A stretch of DNA of 64,000 bases from Streptomyces sp. NBC_00513 (GTDB taxonomy: Bacteria; Actinomycetota; Actinomycetes; Streptomycetales; Streptomycetaceae). The notes under the pieces were generated by a model. The model did no database searches. It was not told the origin of the DNA and saw only the letters and a program-made list of their open reading frames with translations. A program made the position numbers and the translations under genes. Positions 33,053 to 41,568 of the stretch are shown here, one piece after another. How positions within the stretch are numbered: the stretch's first letter is position 1; each line of letters starts with the position of its first letter. The stretch is taken from positions 3,410,001 through 3,474,000 of the forward strand of contig NZ_CP107845.1 in NCBI RefSeq assembly GCF_041431415.1, written 5' to 3'.

Positions 33053-33970
33053 TCAGGCCCGGTCTTTACCGATTCCGGGCGCCTTTTGTGCCGCGTTCTT
33101 TGCCGCGACAACCGCGTCGAAAACGTCCCGCTTGGGTACGCCCGCCTCGGCGGCGACGGCGGCGATGGCCTCCTTGCGACGCTCCCCCGCCTCCTCGCGC
33201 ACCCGCACCCTGCGCACCAGCTCCTCGTCGTCCACGTCGCCGGGTCCGGCGGCCGGGGCGCCCTCGACGACGACCGTGATCTCCCCGCGCACGCCCTCGG
33301 CGGCCCACGCCGCCAACTCGCCCAGCCCGCCGCGCTTGACCTCCTCGTACGTCTTGGTCAGTTCGCGGCAGACGGCCGCCCGCCGGTCGGCGCCGAAGAC
33401 CTCCGCCATGGCGGCCAGGGTGTCGTCGAGCCGGTGGGGCGCCTCGAAGTAGACGAGGGTGCGGCGCTCCGCCTCGACCTCGCGCAGCCGGCCGAGGCGC
33501 TCGCCGGCCTTGCGCGGCAGGAAGCCCTCGAAGCAGAACCGGTCCACGGGCAACCCGGACAGGGCGAGCGCGGTCAGCACGGCGGAGGGCCCCGGCACGG
33601 CGGTGACCTTGATGTCCTTCTCCACGGCGGCGGCGACCAGCCGGTAGCCGGGGTCGGACACCGAGGGCATGCCGGCGTCGGTGACCAACAGCACCCGCTT
33701 GCCGGCCTCCAGGGCCTCGACGAGTTCGGGGGTGCGGGCGGACTCGTTGCCCTCGAAGTACGACAGGACGCGCCCGGTGGTGTGCACACCGAGCCCCTGG
33801 GTCAGCCTCCGCAGCCGCCGGGTGTCCTCGGCGGCGATCACATCGGCCCGCTCCAGCTCGGCCCCGAGCCGGGGCGGGGCGTCGGCGAGATCGCCGATCG
33901 GGGTGCCGGCGAGCACGAGCACACCGGTGGAAGGGGAGGTCTCGGCGCCGCGGGGCTGGTCAGTCGTCAC
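33053..33970 (-). CDS. rsmI: 16S rRNA (C1402-2'-O) methyltransferase
   Basis: 305 residues from GTG at 33968-33970. The family signatures are LVLAGTPIGDLADAPPRL, VIAAEDTRRLRRL, LVTDAGMPSVSDPGYRLV, VPGPSAVLTALALSGLP and FCFEGFLPRK, all typical of RsmI tetrapyrrole-methylase-like enzymes. It methylates the ribose of C1402 in the decoding centre. It is divergent from the PMT gene across 88 bp. Confidence 0.95.
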   Translation of the reverse strand: MTTDQPRGAETSPSTGVLVLAGTPIGDLADAPPRLGAELERADVIAAEDTRRLRRLTQGLGVHTTGRVLSYFEGNESARTPELVEALEAGKRVLLVTDAGMPSVSDPGYRLVAAAVEKDIKVTAVPGPSAVLTALALSGLPVDRFCFEGFLPRKAGERLGRLREVEAERRTLVYFEAPHRLDDTLAAMAEVFGADRRAAVCRELTKTYEEVKRGGLGELAAWAAEGVRGEITVVVEGAPAAGPGDVDDEELVRRVRVREEAGERRKEAIAAVAAEAGVPKRDVFDAVVAAKNAAQKAPGIGKDRA

Positions 33971-34058
33971 CCGCCCATCCTCTCAGGAGCCCCACCCGGC
34001 ACGCCCCGGGCCGCCCCGGCGCTGGGGTTCCCGCGGACGCGTTCCCTACGATGACCCG

Positions 34059-35825
34059 GTGACCAGTACCGCGACGCCGCCGCCCAGCCCCGCGGGGGCC
34101 CCGCCCGCCCCCTCGGGCGGACGCGACTCCGAGCCCGAGCCGTCCGTCTGGCTCCGCCGTCTGCGGGGCTTCGGCTACGCGCCGCGGACCCCGGACGCGG
34201 ACGTCCGTACCCGCCTCGTGCCCCCGTACGCCCGCCCCTCCGCACAGTTGTGGACGGCGCTCGGCGTGCCGGCCGCGGCGGCGGTCACCTGGCAGCGGGT
34301 CCTGGCGTGGGCCGGGCCGCTGCTGGTGGCCCTGGTCGCCGGGGTGCTGCGGTTCGTGCACCTGGGCAGCCCCAAGGCGGTGATATTCGACGAGACGTAC
34401 TACGCCAAGGACGCCTGGGCCACGATCCGACAGGGCTACGAGGCGAGTTGGCCCAAGGACATCGACAAGTCGATCCTGTCCGACCCGGACGGGGTGGCTC
34501 TGCCGCTGGACCCGGGCTACGTCGTGCACCCGCCGGTCGGCAAATGGGTGATCGGCATCGGCGAGTGGATGTTCGGCTTCGATCCGTTCGGCTGGCGGTT
34601 CATGACCGCCGTGCTCGGCACGCTGTCCGTGCTGATGCTGTGCCGGATCGGCCGCCGGCTCTTCCGATCCACCTTCCTCGGCTGCCTGGCGGGCGCGCTG
34701 CTGGCGGTGGACGGCCTGCACCTGGTGATGAGCCGCACGGCCCTCCTCGACCTGGTGCTGATGTTCTTCGTCCTGGCCGCCTTCGGGGCGCTGGTCGTCG
34801 ACCGGGACAAGGCCCGGGCGAAACTCGCGGCGGCGCTCCCCGTGGACGAGGACGGACGCACCCGCCCCGACCTCGCCGTCGCGGAGACGCTGCGGCTGGG
34901 CCTGCGCCCGTACCGGATCCTGGCGGGCGTCTGCCTGGGTCTGGCGTTCGGCACCAAGTGGAACGGCCTGGTGATCCTGGCCTTCTTCGGGATCCTGACC
35001 GTCCTGTGGGACGCGGCCGCGCGCCGCACCGCCGGCGCGGGCGCCCCGTACGCGGCGATGCTGCGCAAGGACGCGCTGCCCGGCTTCCTCTCCACGGTGC
35101 CGGTGGCGATCGGCGTGTACCTGGCGTCGTGGACGGGCTGGATCCTCAGCCCGGACAACGGCAAGGGCGGCTACTTCCGCGACTGGGCCGCCAAGAACGA
35201 CCAGCACAGCTCGCTGTCCTTCCTGCCGGAATGGCTGCGGAGCCTGTGGCACTACGAGACCGAGGTCTACAAGTTCCACGTGGGCCTGACCTCGGGCCAC
35301 ACCTACGAGTCGAACCCGTGGAGCTGGCTCGTGCTCGGCCGGCCCGTCTCGTACTTCTACGAGTCCCCCGCACCCGGCACGGACGGCTGCCCGGCCACGG
35401 AAACCGCCAAGTGCGCCCGCGAGGTACTGGCCCTGGGCACGCCCCTGCTGTGGTGGGCCGGCTGCTTCGCGCTGCTGTACGTACTGTGGCGGTGGCTGTT
35501 CCGCCGCGACTGGCGGGCGGGCGCCATCACGTGCGCGCTGGCCGCCGGCCTGCTGCCCTGGTTCAACTACCAGGAGCGGACCATCTTCTTCTTCTACGCG
35601 GTGGTCTTCGTCCCGTACCTGTGCCTGGCCGTGGCGATGATGATCGGCGCGATGCTCGGCCCGGCGGGCTCCTCGGAACGCCGCCGCGCGATCGGCGCGA
35701 TCGGCGCGGGCGTACTCGTCCTGCTGATCGTCTGGAACTTCATCTACTTCTGGCCCATCTACACGGGCCAGTCCCTCCCGATGGACTCCTGGCGCGGCCG
35801 CATGTGGCTGGACACCTGGGTCTAG
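34059..35825 (+). CDS. Polyprenol-phosphate-mannose protein mannosyltransferase (PMT)
   Basis: 588 residues from GTG at 34059. It is a multi-pass GT39 membrane protein: an N-terminal cytoplasmic tail, then about ten hydrophobic helices. The catalytic loop motif is IFDETYYAKDAW and further family features are VVHPPVGKW and FNYQERTIFFFYAVVF. It transfers mannose from polyprenyl phosphate to exported proteins, and in Streptomyces coelicolor Pmt is the phiC31 receptor-glycosylation enzyme. TACGAT ends 6 nt before the GTG with no ribosome binding site, so the message is probably leaderless. Confidence 0.93.
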   Translation: MTSTATPPPSPAGAPPAPSGGRDSEPEPSVWLRRLRGFGYAPRTPDADVRTRLVPPYARPSAQLWTALGVPAAAAVTWQRVLAWAGPLLVALVAGVLRFVHLGSPKAVIFDETYYAKDAWATIRQGYEASWPKDIDKSILSDPDGVALPLDPGYVVHPPVGKWVIGIGEWMFGFDPFGWRFMTAVLGTLSVLMLCRIGRRLFRSTFLGCLAGALLAVDGLHLVMSRTALLDLVLMFFVLAAFGALVVDRDKARAKLAAALPVDEDGRTRPDLAVAETLRLGLRPYRILAGVCLGLAFGTKWNGLVILAFFGILTVLWDAAARRTAGAGAPYAAMLRKDALPGFLSTVPVAIGVYLASWTGWILSPDNGKGGYFRDWAAKNDQHSSLSFLPEWLRSLWHYETEVYKFHVGLTSGHTYESNPWSWLVLGRPVSYFYESPAPGTDGCPATETAKCAREVLALGTPLLWWAGCFALLYVLWRWLFRRDWRAGAITCALAAGLLPWFNYQERTIFFFYAVVFVPYLCLAVAMMIGAMLGPAGSSERRRAIGAIGAGVLVLLIVWNFIYFWPIYTGQSLPMDSWRGRMWLDTWV

Positions 35826-35842
35826 CGCCACGGAAGCACCCG

Positions 35843-35874
35843 ACGGGCCCGACACCTGAGGGTGCCGGGCCCGT
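35843..35874 (+). terminator. Terminator after PMT gene
   Basis: Arms ACGGGCCCG and CGGGCCCGT extend through one mismatch into CACC/GGTG with loop TGAG. Confidence 0.65.
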
Positions 35875-36057
35875 GGTGGTTGTTGGTGGCGGTCACCGGC
35901 CGTCGTTGGCCACCCCTTGACGGCCCACAGACGGCCCGGCAGGGGGTCGAGGGCTGGCTGGCCTCCATGGCCCCGCCCGTGGTCCATTCCTGTTCCGTTC
36001 CCCGACGTGTACGACACCCGCGGACGGTCATTCGCGGCGATCCGGCGCGGGGCAGGC

Positions 36058-36089
36058 GAAGGGCCCCACCGCAAGCGGTGGGGCCCTTC
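36058..36089. terminator. Intergenic hairpin
   Basis: A 14-bp perfect stem (36058-36071 with 36076-36089) has tetraloop CAAG. Its direction cannot be assigned. Confidence 0.5.
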
Positions 36090-36142
36090 GGATTGCTGCC
36101 TGTTGAGCACGCTGGCAGAGGCCACGGCCCCAGGGCTCGGAC

Positions 36143-36176
36143 GCGTGAGAGCTTGTTACCAACACGCTTTCCAAGG
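36143..36176 (-). other. tRNA-Ser(GGA)-like fragment, possible attachment-site relic
   Basis: The minus strand reads CTTGGAAAGCGTGTTGG (36159-36175) followed shortly by CTCACG. This resembles the anticodon arm (GGA) and the start of the variable arm of actinobacterial tRNA-Ser. The flanking acceptor and T arms do not fold, so this is not a functional tRNA. It sits where the composition changes. Confidence 0.35.
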
Positions 36177-36361
36177 CCGTTGCCGCAGGCCGGGCCTCGA
36201 TTCAGGGCCGTTCACCTGCGTTCGCGGGTGAACGGCACATCGCCGAAAGCCGCAGCTTGGACGCCTGTGAACGTCGGTGTACGGGGGTGAATGAGGCGGA
36301 AATTGCAACGGTTGGAGGCCCTTCCTTCCGAACGCTGGGCCCCACACTTGGCTCGTAGAAC

Positions 36362-36829
36362 TCAGTAGCTGCGATCCCACGAAAGGGACCTTTTGTCCTC
36401 GTCCTCCCCATAGACGCTCACGCACACGGCAGGCAGCTCCTCGCTCTCGTCGCGAGCCACTGTCTCCAGCAGAGTGACCAGTTGCTCAGCGGCATTGAGC
36501 TCGAACCATTCAGTTGTGCCGGTGGCGACGGTCAGCCACTGCTCGGCCGTCGCCAAGCCGGGGACGAACACCTCAAGGACGAATCCCAAGGATTCTTCTT
36601 GCGGTTCCTTCCGCACCCGAGCGCTCAGGATGTCCGCGTGTGGCACCAACGCGCCGAAAGGTGCCCGTGTCTCCAACCAAACGCGCGGCCCCTGCCTGGA
36701 GACCCTCCCCAGCGCGGCGTAGGCAACCGCCGCCAGCCCCTCGCCGACCGCGTCTGTCAGCTGTCCCTCCCCAGTGCGATTCTCGGCGCGCCTGGCCAGC
36801 GCACTAGCCTTCTTCTGCCAATCGAACAC
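36362..36829 (-). CDS. Hypothetical protein in the AT-rich island
   Basis: 155 residues if started at GTG 36827-36829, which follows GGGAGGGG by 6 nt; a longer frame reaches 36982 but lacks such a site. It begins FDWQKKASALARRAENRTGEGQ. It is predicted soluble, moderately acidic at the C-terminus (DESEELPAVCVSVYGEDEDK), and without a signal peptide or membrane helix. I do not recognise a family. It shares strand and island with the zinc-ribbon pseudogene upstream, 242 bp away. Confidence 0.6.
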   Translation of the reverse strand: MFDWQKKASALARRAENRTGEGQLTDAVGEGLAAVAYAALGRVSRQGPRVWLETRAPFGALVPHADILSARVRKEPQEESLGFVLEVFVPGLATAEQWLTVATGTTEWFELNAAEQLVTLLETVARDESEELPAVCVSVYGEDEDKRSLSWDRSY

Positions 36830-37071
36830 GCGATGCCCCTCCCTGGTGGGTGCCCTTCGAACTGCTCTCCCCACCGTGAGGATCTCTATGCCCTCCCGGA
36901 GCCGCGAGTCTTCAGCTGATGCAAGGCGAGTGCGGCAGGGCCTCACTAGGCGGGTGCAGACACGGGTCACTCGTACTTCCACACCAGTCGGGAGCTGTTG
37001 GCAAGGATCCGTATGTCCGCCGGCATGTGCTGATGTTCGCCCTACGGTGATGTCAGGAGGGGCACCTCACA

Positions 37072-38964
37072 TCACCGGCAGCAACGACGCCTAGCGACGC
37101 GTGCCACGGCACAGACCGTAGCGGTGAATGTGTGCCGCCCCGTATGGCAATACCACTCACACTGCAGATTGCTATTCAATCTAAGATTCTCCGGGGTTCG
37201 ACCCGAGTCTTTCAGGCAGCGGATGAATCGAGATGCGATTTCAGGCTTAAGCGCTGCGAGAGATTCACTCGTAGGTGCAATTGAACGGCGAACATTATTG
37301 GCGTGGACGCCTTGCCTATAGCAGGCATGGCAGCCCGACCCCTTAGCAGCCCTATTCCGTATTGAACTCTCCCACGTATTTCCACACTTGCTACATCCCC
37401 ACTCCACCACATCGAACGACGAAGGGGAGCGCACAGAGAGATCAAACAAAGGGTTGGTTATGTTCTTTCTGAATTCAACCAGAAGATGCGGGTGTAGTTC
37501 TGCGACTGACGGATATCTGACTTTCCCCTTCAGTTCCGCCCACGCCTCTGCCGCCTCCCGCAGACGCTGCGTAATATGATCATTGCTTAGCAATTCAAAC
37601 GGCAACCCATGCGCGATCATTAGCGTGCTGAGAGATGAAGCCCAGATCCAGGGATCGATGCCGTTGCGAGTCGCATCGTCGACCCTGATCGCGACCCCTG
37701 GTACAAGCGGGAGGCCGTGTGCGCGAAGTCGCACATAGTTCAAGTCGGCCAGCAGAACACTCTTCCGGACGTCGTTGGCATGGCTACGATGCGAGTTGTG
37801 CGTGTGGAGTGGATCCAAGTCGACATGAAGCGCAATCGTTGGCAGAAACAGATCCACTCGGGCTGGCCGCCCCGACGTTCCGAGAGCCTGCTTTACTTCG
37901 TAGTCGCACAAAACTTCCGTGCCTGTAGCTGCTTCGAGCAGAAAGCACACTTCAAGTTCGAATCGCGATCTCCCAGCCGAAGCACACCTTGGACACTCTG
38001 ACCCGTAGGTTCGAGCGAGCACGAGTGCCTCCCACTCGTGCCCGTTTGGGCACCGCCACTGGCACCGGTCATTACTCCCTGGCCTCAGTCGTTCGGGACC
38101 CTCTCCAGGCGTAGTGATGTTCCTGACGAATGTCTGACTGATTCGCGGATGGCGTTCCTTGAGCGAGTCGCCCTCTTGGGGGAGCCGACGCCGTATGGCT
38201 ATTCGACGGTCATAGCACTTGCGGCACCCGGATCCCTCTCGATTGCGGTGAGAGCGGACGCGAGAGGCGACCGTCGCCACCCAAACATTTCCACACGATG
38301 AGCAATTCCACTCGCACTTGTCGCCAGATCCAGGCCTGAGTTGCGTCAGATCAGACTCTGGAGTCGTCACATTCCTCACAAACTCCTGGGAGACCGTTAC
38401 GCCTAGGACATCGCGAGCAGTTTGCGAAAATGGCTTTGGTTGACGTCGAGCTTTTCCGCGCCTGCCCTGGAAACAAGCGGGGCATCCAGTATTTCCCGCT
38501 ACCCGACTCTGGGGAGTTGCCACCCATTCGTTCCCACATGCACGACAACGCCATCTGCACCTATAGCCGCTTTGTGGCTTTAGGTGAGTGGAAGTAAGCT
38601 CATTTTCCAGATTGTGAACAAACTCAGCCGCTAAGTCCGGGTGAACATCTGCCAAGGACTTGCCTGGCGCAGCCACTCTGCGGGCATTTATAGTCCGAAG
38701 GCGTGCACAACGAGGGCATCCGCTACCCGCACCACCCAAGGTTCGTTTCTTGGCGCTACAATTTCATTCGTGCACACAAATCGTGCACCGCCATTTACAG
38801 TCGTGTACGGCAAGAGGGTGCAGTGTCTCAGGTGTCGCGTCGGGGCAGTTGATCACTGCCACCAATTCTTTCGCGATATCCGGATGGGTATCAGCAATTA
38901 CCTGCTGCCCAGCGGATCCTATTTGCCGGTCTCCCATGGCGCCCCCCAGCTTAAAGGTAGGCAT
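37072..38964 (-). pseudogene. Multi-zinc-ribbon protein with PD-(D/E)XK-like core, interrupted by in-frame TGA
   Basis: One reading frame runs leftward from ATG 38962-38964 (or ATG 38935-38937, after GGGGGG) to the stop at 37072. The only interruption is TGA at 38764-38766. The protein is a series of treble-clef zinc-ribbon repeats of the kind found in DUF4379-like proteins. Each has a HPD/HPH-type segment, then C-x-W-x-C-x-x-C-G-N-x-W, then GCPxC (CRWRCRACGNEW; CEWNCSSCGNVW; VEWGCSKCGNTW). In the first repeat the final conserved Trp is the TGA (CKWRCTICVHE-stop), a one-base change from TGG. At about 37690-37968 lies a nuclease-like core with VDLFLP and HVDLDP, resembling Vsr/DUF559 PD-(D/E)XK enzymes. 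A shorter product could start at TTG 38739. The C-terminal repeat lacks a clear GCPxC and may also be damaged. Confidence 0.65.
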
Positions 38965-39057
38965 AAATCGTACAGTCGACTGACGCCCTGAGGGGCTCGA
39001 TTCGCCTCAACTACACCGCTGTGGCCTCGGGTCCGGGGCCCTGTCCACCAGCTCATG

Positions 39058-39292
39058 AGCCTGGTCCGGCTGAGCCGGGCGTTGAGCGAGCCACCCCGAG
39101 ACACGCGGACCGCCATTTACCGCGCCACCCTCCGTGACTGTGCGGACATGCCGGAAACCGTGCCGAAGGTAGTAGCGCTGAAGCGCCGGGAAGCGCCGGG
39201 AAGCGCCGGAACGATACGCCCGATCGCCAGCCCAATCGAGCATCCGCCCACCAAGTTCCCGTCCGGCATGAGTCCTAGCGACCGTCAGCTTG
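39058..39292 (-). pseudogene. C-terminal relic of a GNAT acetyltransferase
   Basis: Leftward translation gives GRELGGRMLDWAGDRAYRSGA and, after a damaged stretch, LQRYYLRHGFRHVRTV and SGWLAQRP. These are the acetyl-CoA loop, final helix and C-terminal strand of GNAT enzymes. The middle, where a VRLDVW-type strand is expected, is replaced by the 10-bp tandem repeat at 39181-39210. The N-terminal half is missing and the fragment begins beside the CRISPR-like repeat. Confidence 0.55.
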
Positions 39293-39320
39293 GGTTCGTC
39301 CCCGCGCGTGCGGGGAGCAG
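39293..39320. repeat. Solitary type I-E-like CRISPR repeat
   Basis: The 28-nt unit, read on the minus strand, starts CTGCTCCCCGC and ends GGGGACGAACC with an inner CCCCGCGCGTGCGGGG-type dyad. This matches the length and pattern of actinobacterial type I-E repeats. No second repeat is seen 61 nt to either side and no cas gene is in the window, so it is an isolated unit, not an array. Confidence 0.5.
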
Positions 39321-39637
39321 GCTTGCTGAGCTGGGACGGTATCCGGCTCGGCCGGCACTTTGCAGTACTTTCGCCGATTCCGGCGTACCGGGCGAAGGCC
39401 ACAGACCCCCGGCCGGCATCTGGCGCGGCTCGCGCCCACCGCATGACGCGGCGCCCCGGGTGAGCGGCCCGCGGCCCGCCCGTGCCGGCGTCACCTGGAC
39501 ACCCGGAGTCGCGCGCAACCGCGCCCACCCCCAACGCCCCGACCCCGTCGCCGCGTTCGGCGTGTGACGGGCGGCACGTTCCGGTCCGGTAACAACACGC
39601 GCAACACGCGCTCGCTCAGCGTAATGTCCACACCAGG

Positions 39638-39662
39638 GGTTCTTGAACATGTTCAGAGAACC
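39638..39662 (+). promoter_or_regulatory. Extended palindrome upstream of the PBP gene
   Basis: The perfect dyad TGAACATGTTCA (39644-39655) is flanked by GGTTCT and AGAACC with a one-base offset. It lies 24 bp before the PBP start codon, so it could be an operator or a leader hairpin. The half-site spacing differs from the actinobacterial LexA box. Confidence 0.45.
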
Positions 39663-39686
39663 GTGGCTCCTGGGGAGGGGACGCAA

Positions 39687-41384
39687 GTGAACGGGGCGGC
39701 GAAGGGTGCCATCATCGGCGGGGTGTTCCTCGCGATGGTCGGCGGTGCCGGGTACGGCATGTACTCACTGGTCGGCGACACCGGCGGGGAGAAGGACGAC
39801 ACGGTTGCCGGCAAGACGGCGACCGGCGCGTCGAGGGGCGAGGGCCCGGTCACCGAGAAGGAGACCGCGGAGGCCGCGAAGGGCTTCCTGACGGCATGGG
39901 CGGCCGGGGACGAGCGCACGGCGGCCGACTGGACGAACAACGCGTCCGAGGCACTGTCGGCGGTCGCCGACTTCAAGACCAGGGCCTACGTGTCCAAGGC
40001 GGTGATCACTCCCGGCACCCCGAGCGGCACGACCGTGCCGTTCAAGGTCGAGGCCGAGGTCACCTACGAGGGCACGACCAAGCCCCTGGCGTACGAGTCC
40101 CGGCTCACCGTGGTCCGCGGACTCAGCACCGGGAAGGCCCTGGTCGACTGGCAGGCCTCGGTGATCCATCCGGACCTCAAGCGCGGCGAGCGGCTGCGCG
40201 CGGGCACGCCGGCCAGTCCCCCGGTCAAGCTGGTGGACCGCAACGACCAGGAACTGACCCCGGAGAAGTACCCGTCGCTGCGGCCCGTGCTGGCCCAACT
40301 GCGCGAGACCTACGGCGGCAGGGCCGGAGGCAAGGCGGGAGCGGAGCTGTGGATCGAACCGGCCACCGCCACCGCCGCCTCCACCTCCACCACCACCTCC
40401 ACCACCCAGGACGGTGACGCCGGGCAGGACGGCGGCGGCAGACGCACGCTGTTGACCCTGGTGGCGGGTGAGCCGAGCACCCTCAAGACGTACCTGGACG
40501 CGAAGGTGCAGGCGGCGGCGGAGCAGGCGGTGGCCAAGTACCCGGAGTCCTCGGTGGTGGCCGTCAAGCCGAGCAACGGCCACATCCTGGCCATCGCCAA
40601 CCACCGCAAGGACGGCTACAACGCGGCGATGACGGGCACGCGCGCACCCGGCTCGACGATGAAGATCGTCACGGCGGCGATGCTGCTCGACCGGGGCAAG
40701 GTGGCCGCCGACAGCCCCGCCCCGTGCGACAAGACGGTTTCCTGGGGCGGCCGTTCCTTCCACAACCTGAGCAACTTCCAACTGCCGGCGGGCACGAACT
40801 TCGCGACGAGCTTCGCCAAGTCCTGCAACACCGCCTTCATCAAGCAGATCAAGGAGGTCGACGAGGACGCCGCGCTGTCGAAGGAGGCCACGGAGGTCTT
40901 CGGCATCGGCCTGGACTGGAAGACGGGCATCAAGTCCTTCGACGGCAAGGTTCCGGTGACGACCGGGGCGGAGTCGGCGGCCGAGTACATCGGGCAGGGC
41001 CAGATCACCATGAACCCGCTGAACATCGCGTCCATCACGGCGACGGCACGCAGCGGCCGGTTCCACCAGCCCCTGCTGGTCTCCCCCGAGCTGGACGGCC
41101 GGCCGCCCGCGACGGCGGCGCGCACGATGAAGTCGTCGGTGCGCGGCCAACTCGTCTCCATGATGCGGCTGACGGCGACCAGCGGTACCGGCGCCGACGC
41201 CATGGCCTCGGTCGGCGGCGACAAGGGCGCGAAGACCGGTTCGGCGGAGGTGGACGGCGCGGCGAGCCCGGACAGTTGGTTCACGGGCTTCAGCGACGAC
41301 GTGGCCGCGGCGGCGATGGTCGAGGGCGGCGGCCACGGCGGTGCCGCGGCGGGCCCGATCGTGGCGGCGGTCCTGCGTTCCTGA
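39687..41384 (+). CDS. Class B penicillin-binding protein (MecA_N plus transpeptidase)
   Basis: 565 residues from GTG at 39687, with GGGGAGGGG upstream; the longer frame crosses the palindrome and is rejected. A membrane anchor lies near the N-terminus (GAIIGGVFLAMVGGAGYGMYS). A MecA_N/NTF2-like domain follows (AKGFLTAWAAGDERTAADWTN), then the transpeptidase with SxxK (STMK near residue 323), SxN (SCN near 378) and KTG (near 515). A Thr/Ser-rich insertion (TSTTTSTTQDGD) precedes the catalytic domain. It cross-links peptidoglycan outside the membrane. Confidence 0.92.
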   Translation: MNGAAKGAIIGGVFLAMVGGAGYGMYSLVGDTGGEKDDTVAGKTATGASRGEGPVTEKETAEAAKGFLTAWAAGDERTAADWTNNASEALSAVADFKTRAYVSKAVITPGTPSGTTVPFKVEAEVTYEGTTKPLAYESRLTVVRGLSTGKALVDWQASVIHPDLKRGERLRAGTPASPPVKLVDRNDQELTPEKYPSLRPVLAQLRETYGGRAGGKAGAELWIEPATATAASTSTTTSTTQDGDAGQDGGGRRTLLTLVAGEPSTLKTYLDAKVQAAAEQAVAKYPESSVVAVKPSNGHILAIANHRKDGYNAAMTGTRAPGSTMKIVTAAMLLDRGKVAADSPAPCDKTVSWGGRSFHNLSNFQLPAGTNFATSFAKSCNTAFIKQIKEVDEDAALSKEATEVFGIGLDWKTGIKSFDGKVPVTTGAESAAEYIGQGQITMNPLNIASITATARSGRFHQPLLVSPELDGRPPATAARTMKSSVRGQLVSMMRLTATSGTGADAMASVGGDKGAKTGSAEVDGAASPDSWFTGFSDDVAAAAMVEGGGHGGAAAGPIVAAVLRS

Positions 41385-41395
41385 CCCCGCCGTAC

Positions 41396-41496
41396 GGGCC
41401 TGCGTGCGACCGCAGCCGTACGGACGCGCGCACGGCACCCGCCGCAAGGGCCTGCGCACGACCCGCCCCACGGACGCGCGCACGGCACCCGCCGCA
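41396..41496. repeat. Tandem duplication of about 50 bp after the PBP gene
   Basis: Identical 27-bp blocks at 41420-41446 and 41470-41496 are each preceded by a similar GGGCCTGCG segment, so a unit of about 50 bp is repeated twice. It lies between convergent genes and is non-coding. Confidence 0.7.
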
Positions 41497-41568
41497 CACG
41501 CACCCACTCCCGGAACCCCGCGCCCCGACCCCGCACGCCCCGACCCCGACCCCGCGGCAAGCCCCCGC

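Larger units (their letters stand above)
35826..36361. other. 536-bp intergenic region at the left edge of the AT-rich island
   Basis: No gene is supported. It holds the PMT terminator, a second hairpin (36058-36089), a tRNA-Ser-like fragment on the minus strand around 36143-36176, and a 10-bp hairpin (36207-36236) placed to end the hypothetical gene at 36362. Confidence 0.55.
36100..39600. other. AT-richer, probably horizontally acquired segment
   Basis: Base composition drops clearly; the 60-base lines at 37561 and 38761 count 47% and 50% GC, against 65% in the line at 40741. The segment separates PMT from the PBP gene. It contains a hypothetical gene, an interrupted zinc-ribbon/nuclease-like gene, a GNAT relic and a solitary CRISPR-like repeat. 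No integrase or transposase is visible, so the mode of entry is unknown. Confidence 0.6.
38965..39686. other. 722-bp segment between the zinc-ribbon pseudogene and the PBP gene
   Basis: No intact gene is supported. It contains a GNAT relic, three 10-bp AAGCGCCGGG repeats (39181-39210), one CRISPR-like repeat, and the PBP promoter region with its palindrome. A leftward frame across 39007-39534 is a chance frame that passes through these relics. Confidence 0.55.

Noticed and set aside
34051..34062. Three-codon upstream reading frame (ATG ACC CGG TGA) overlapping the PMT start
   Set aside because: Its ATG lies inside the predicted -10 hexamer, so it would not be transcribed.
36143..36240. Functional tRNA-Ser gene
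   Set aside because: Only the anticodon arm region resembles tRNA-Ser; acceptor and T arms do not pair.
39232..39381. CRISPR array
   Set aside because: Only one repeat-like unit is present; the positions one repeat-spacer unit away on each side do not match.
39007..39534. 175-codon leftward frame between the island and the PBP gene
   Set aside because: It runs through a GNAT relic, a CRISPR-like repeat and unrelated flanks, so it is a composite chance frame, not a gene.
39644..39655. LexA/SOS box before the PBP gene
   Set aside because: GAAC and GTTC are separated by 2 bases rather than the 4 of the actinobacterial SOS box.
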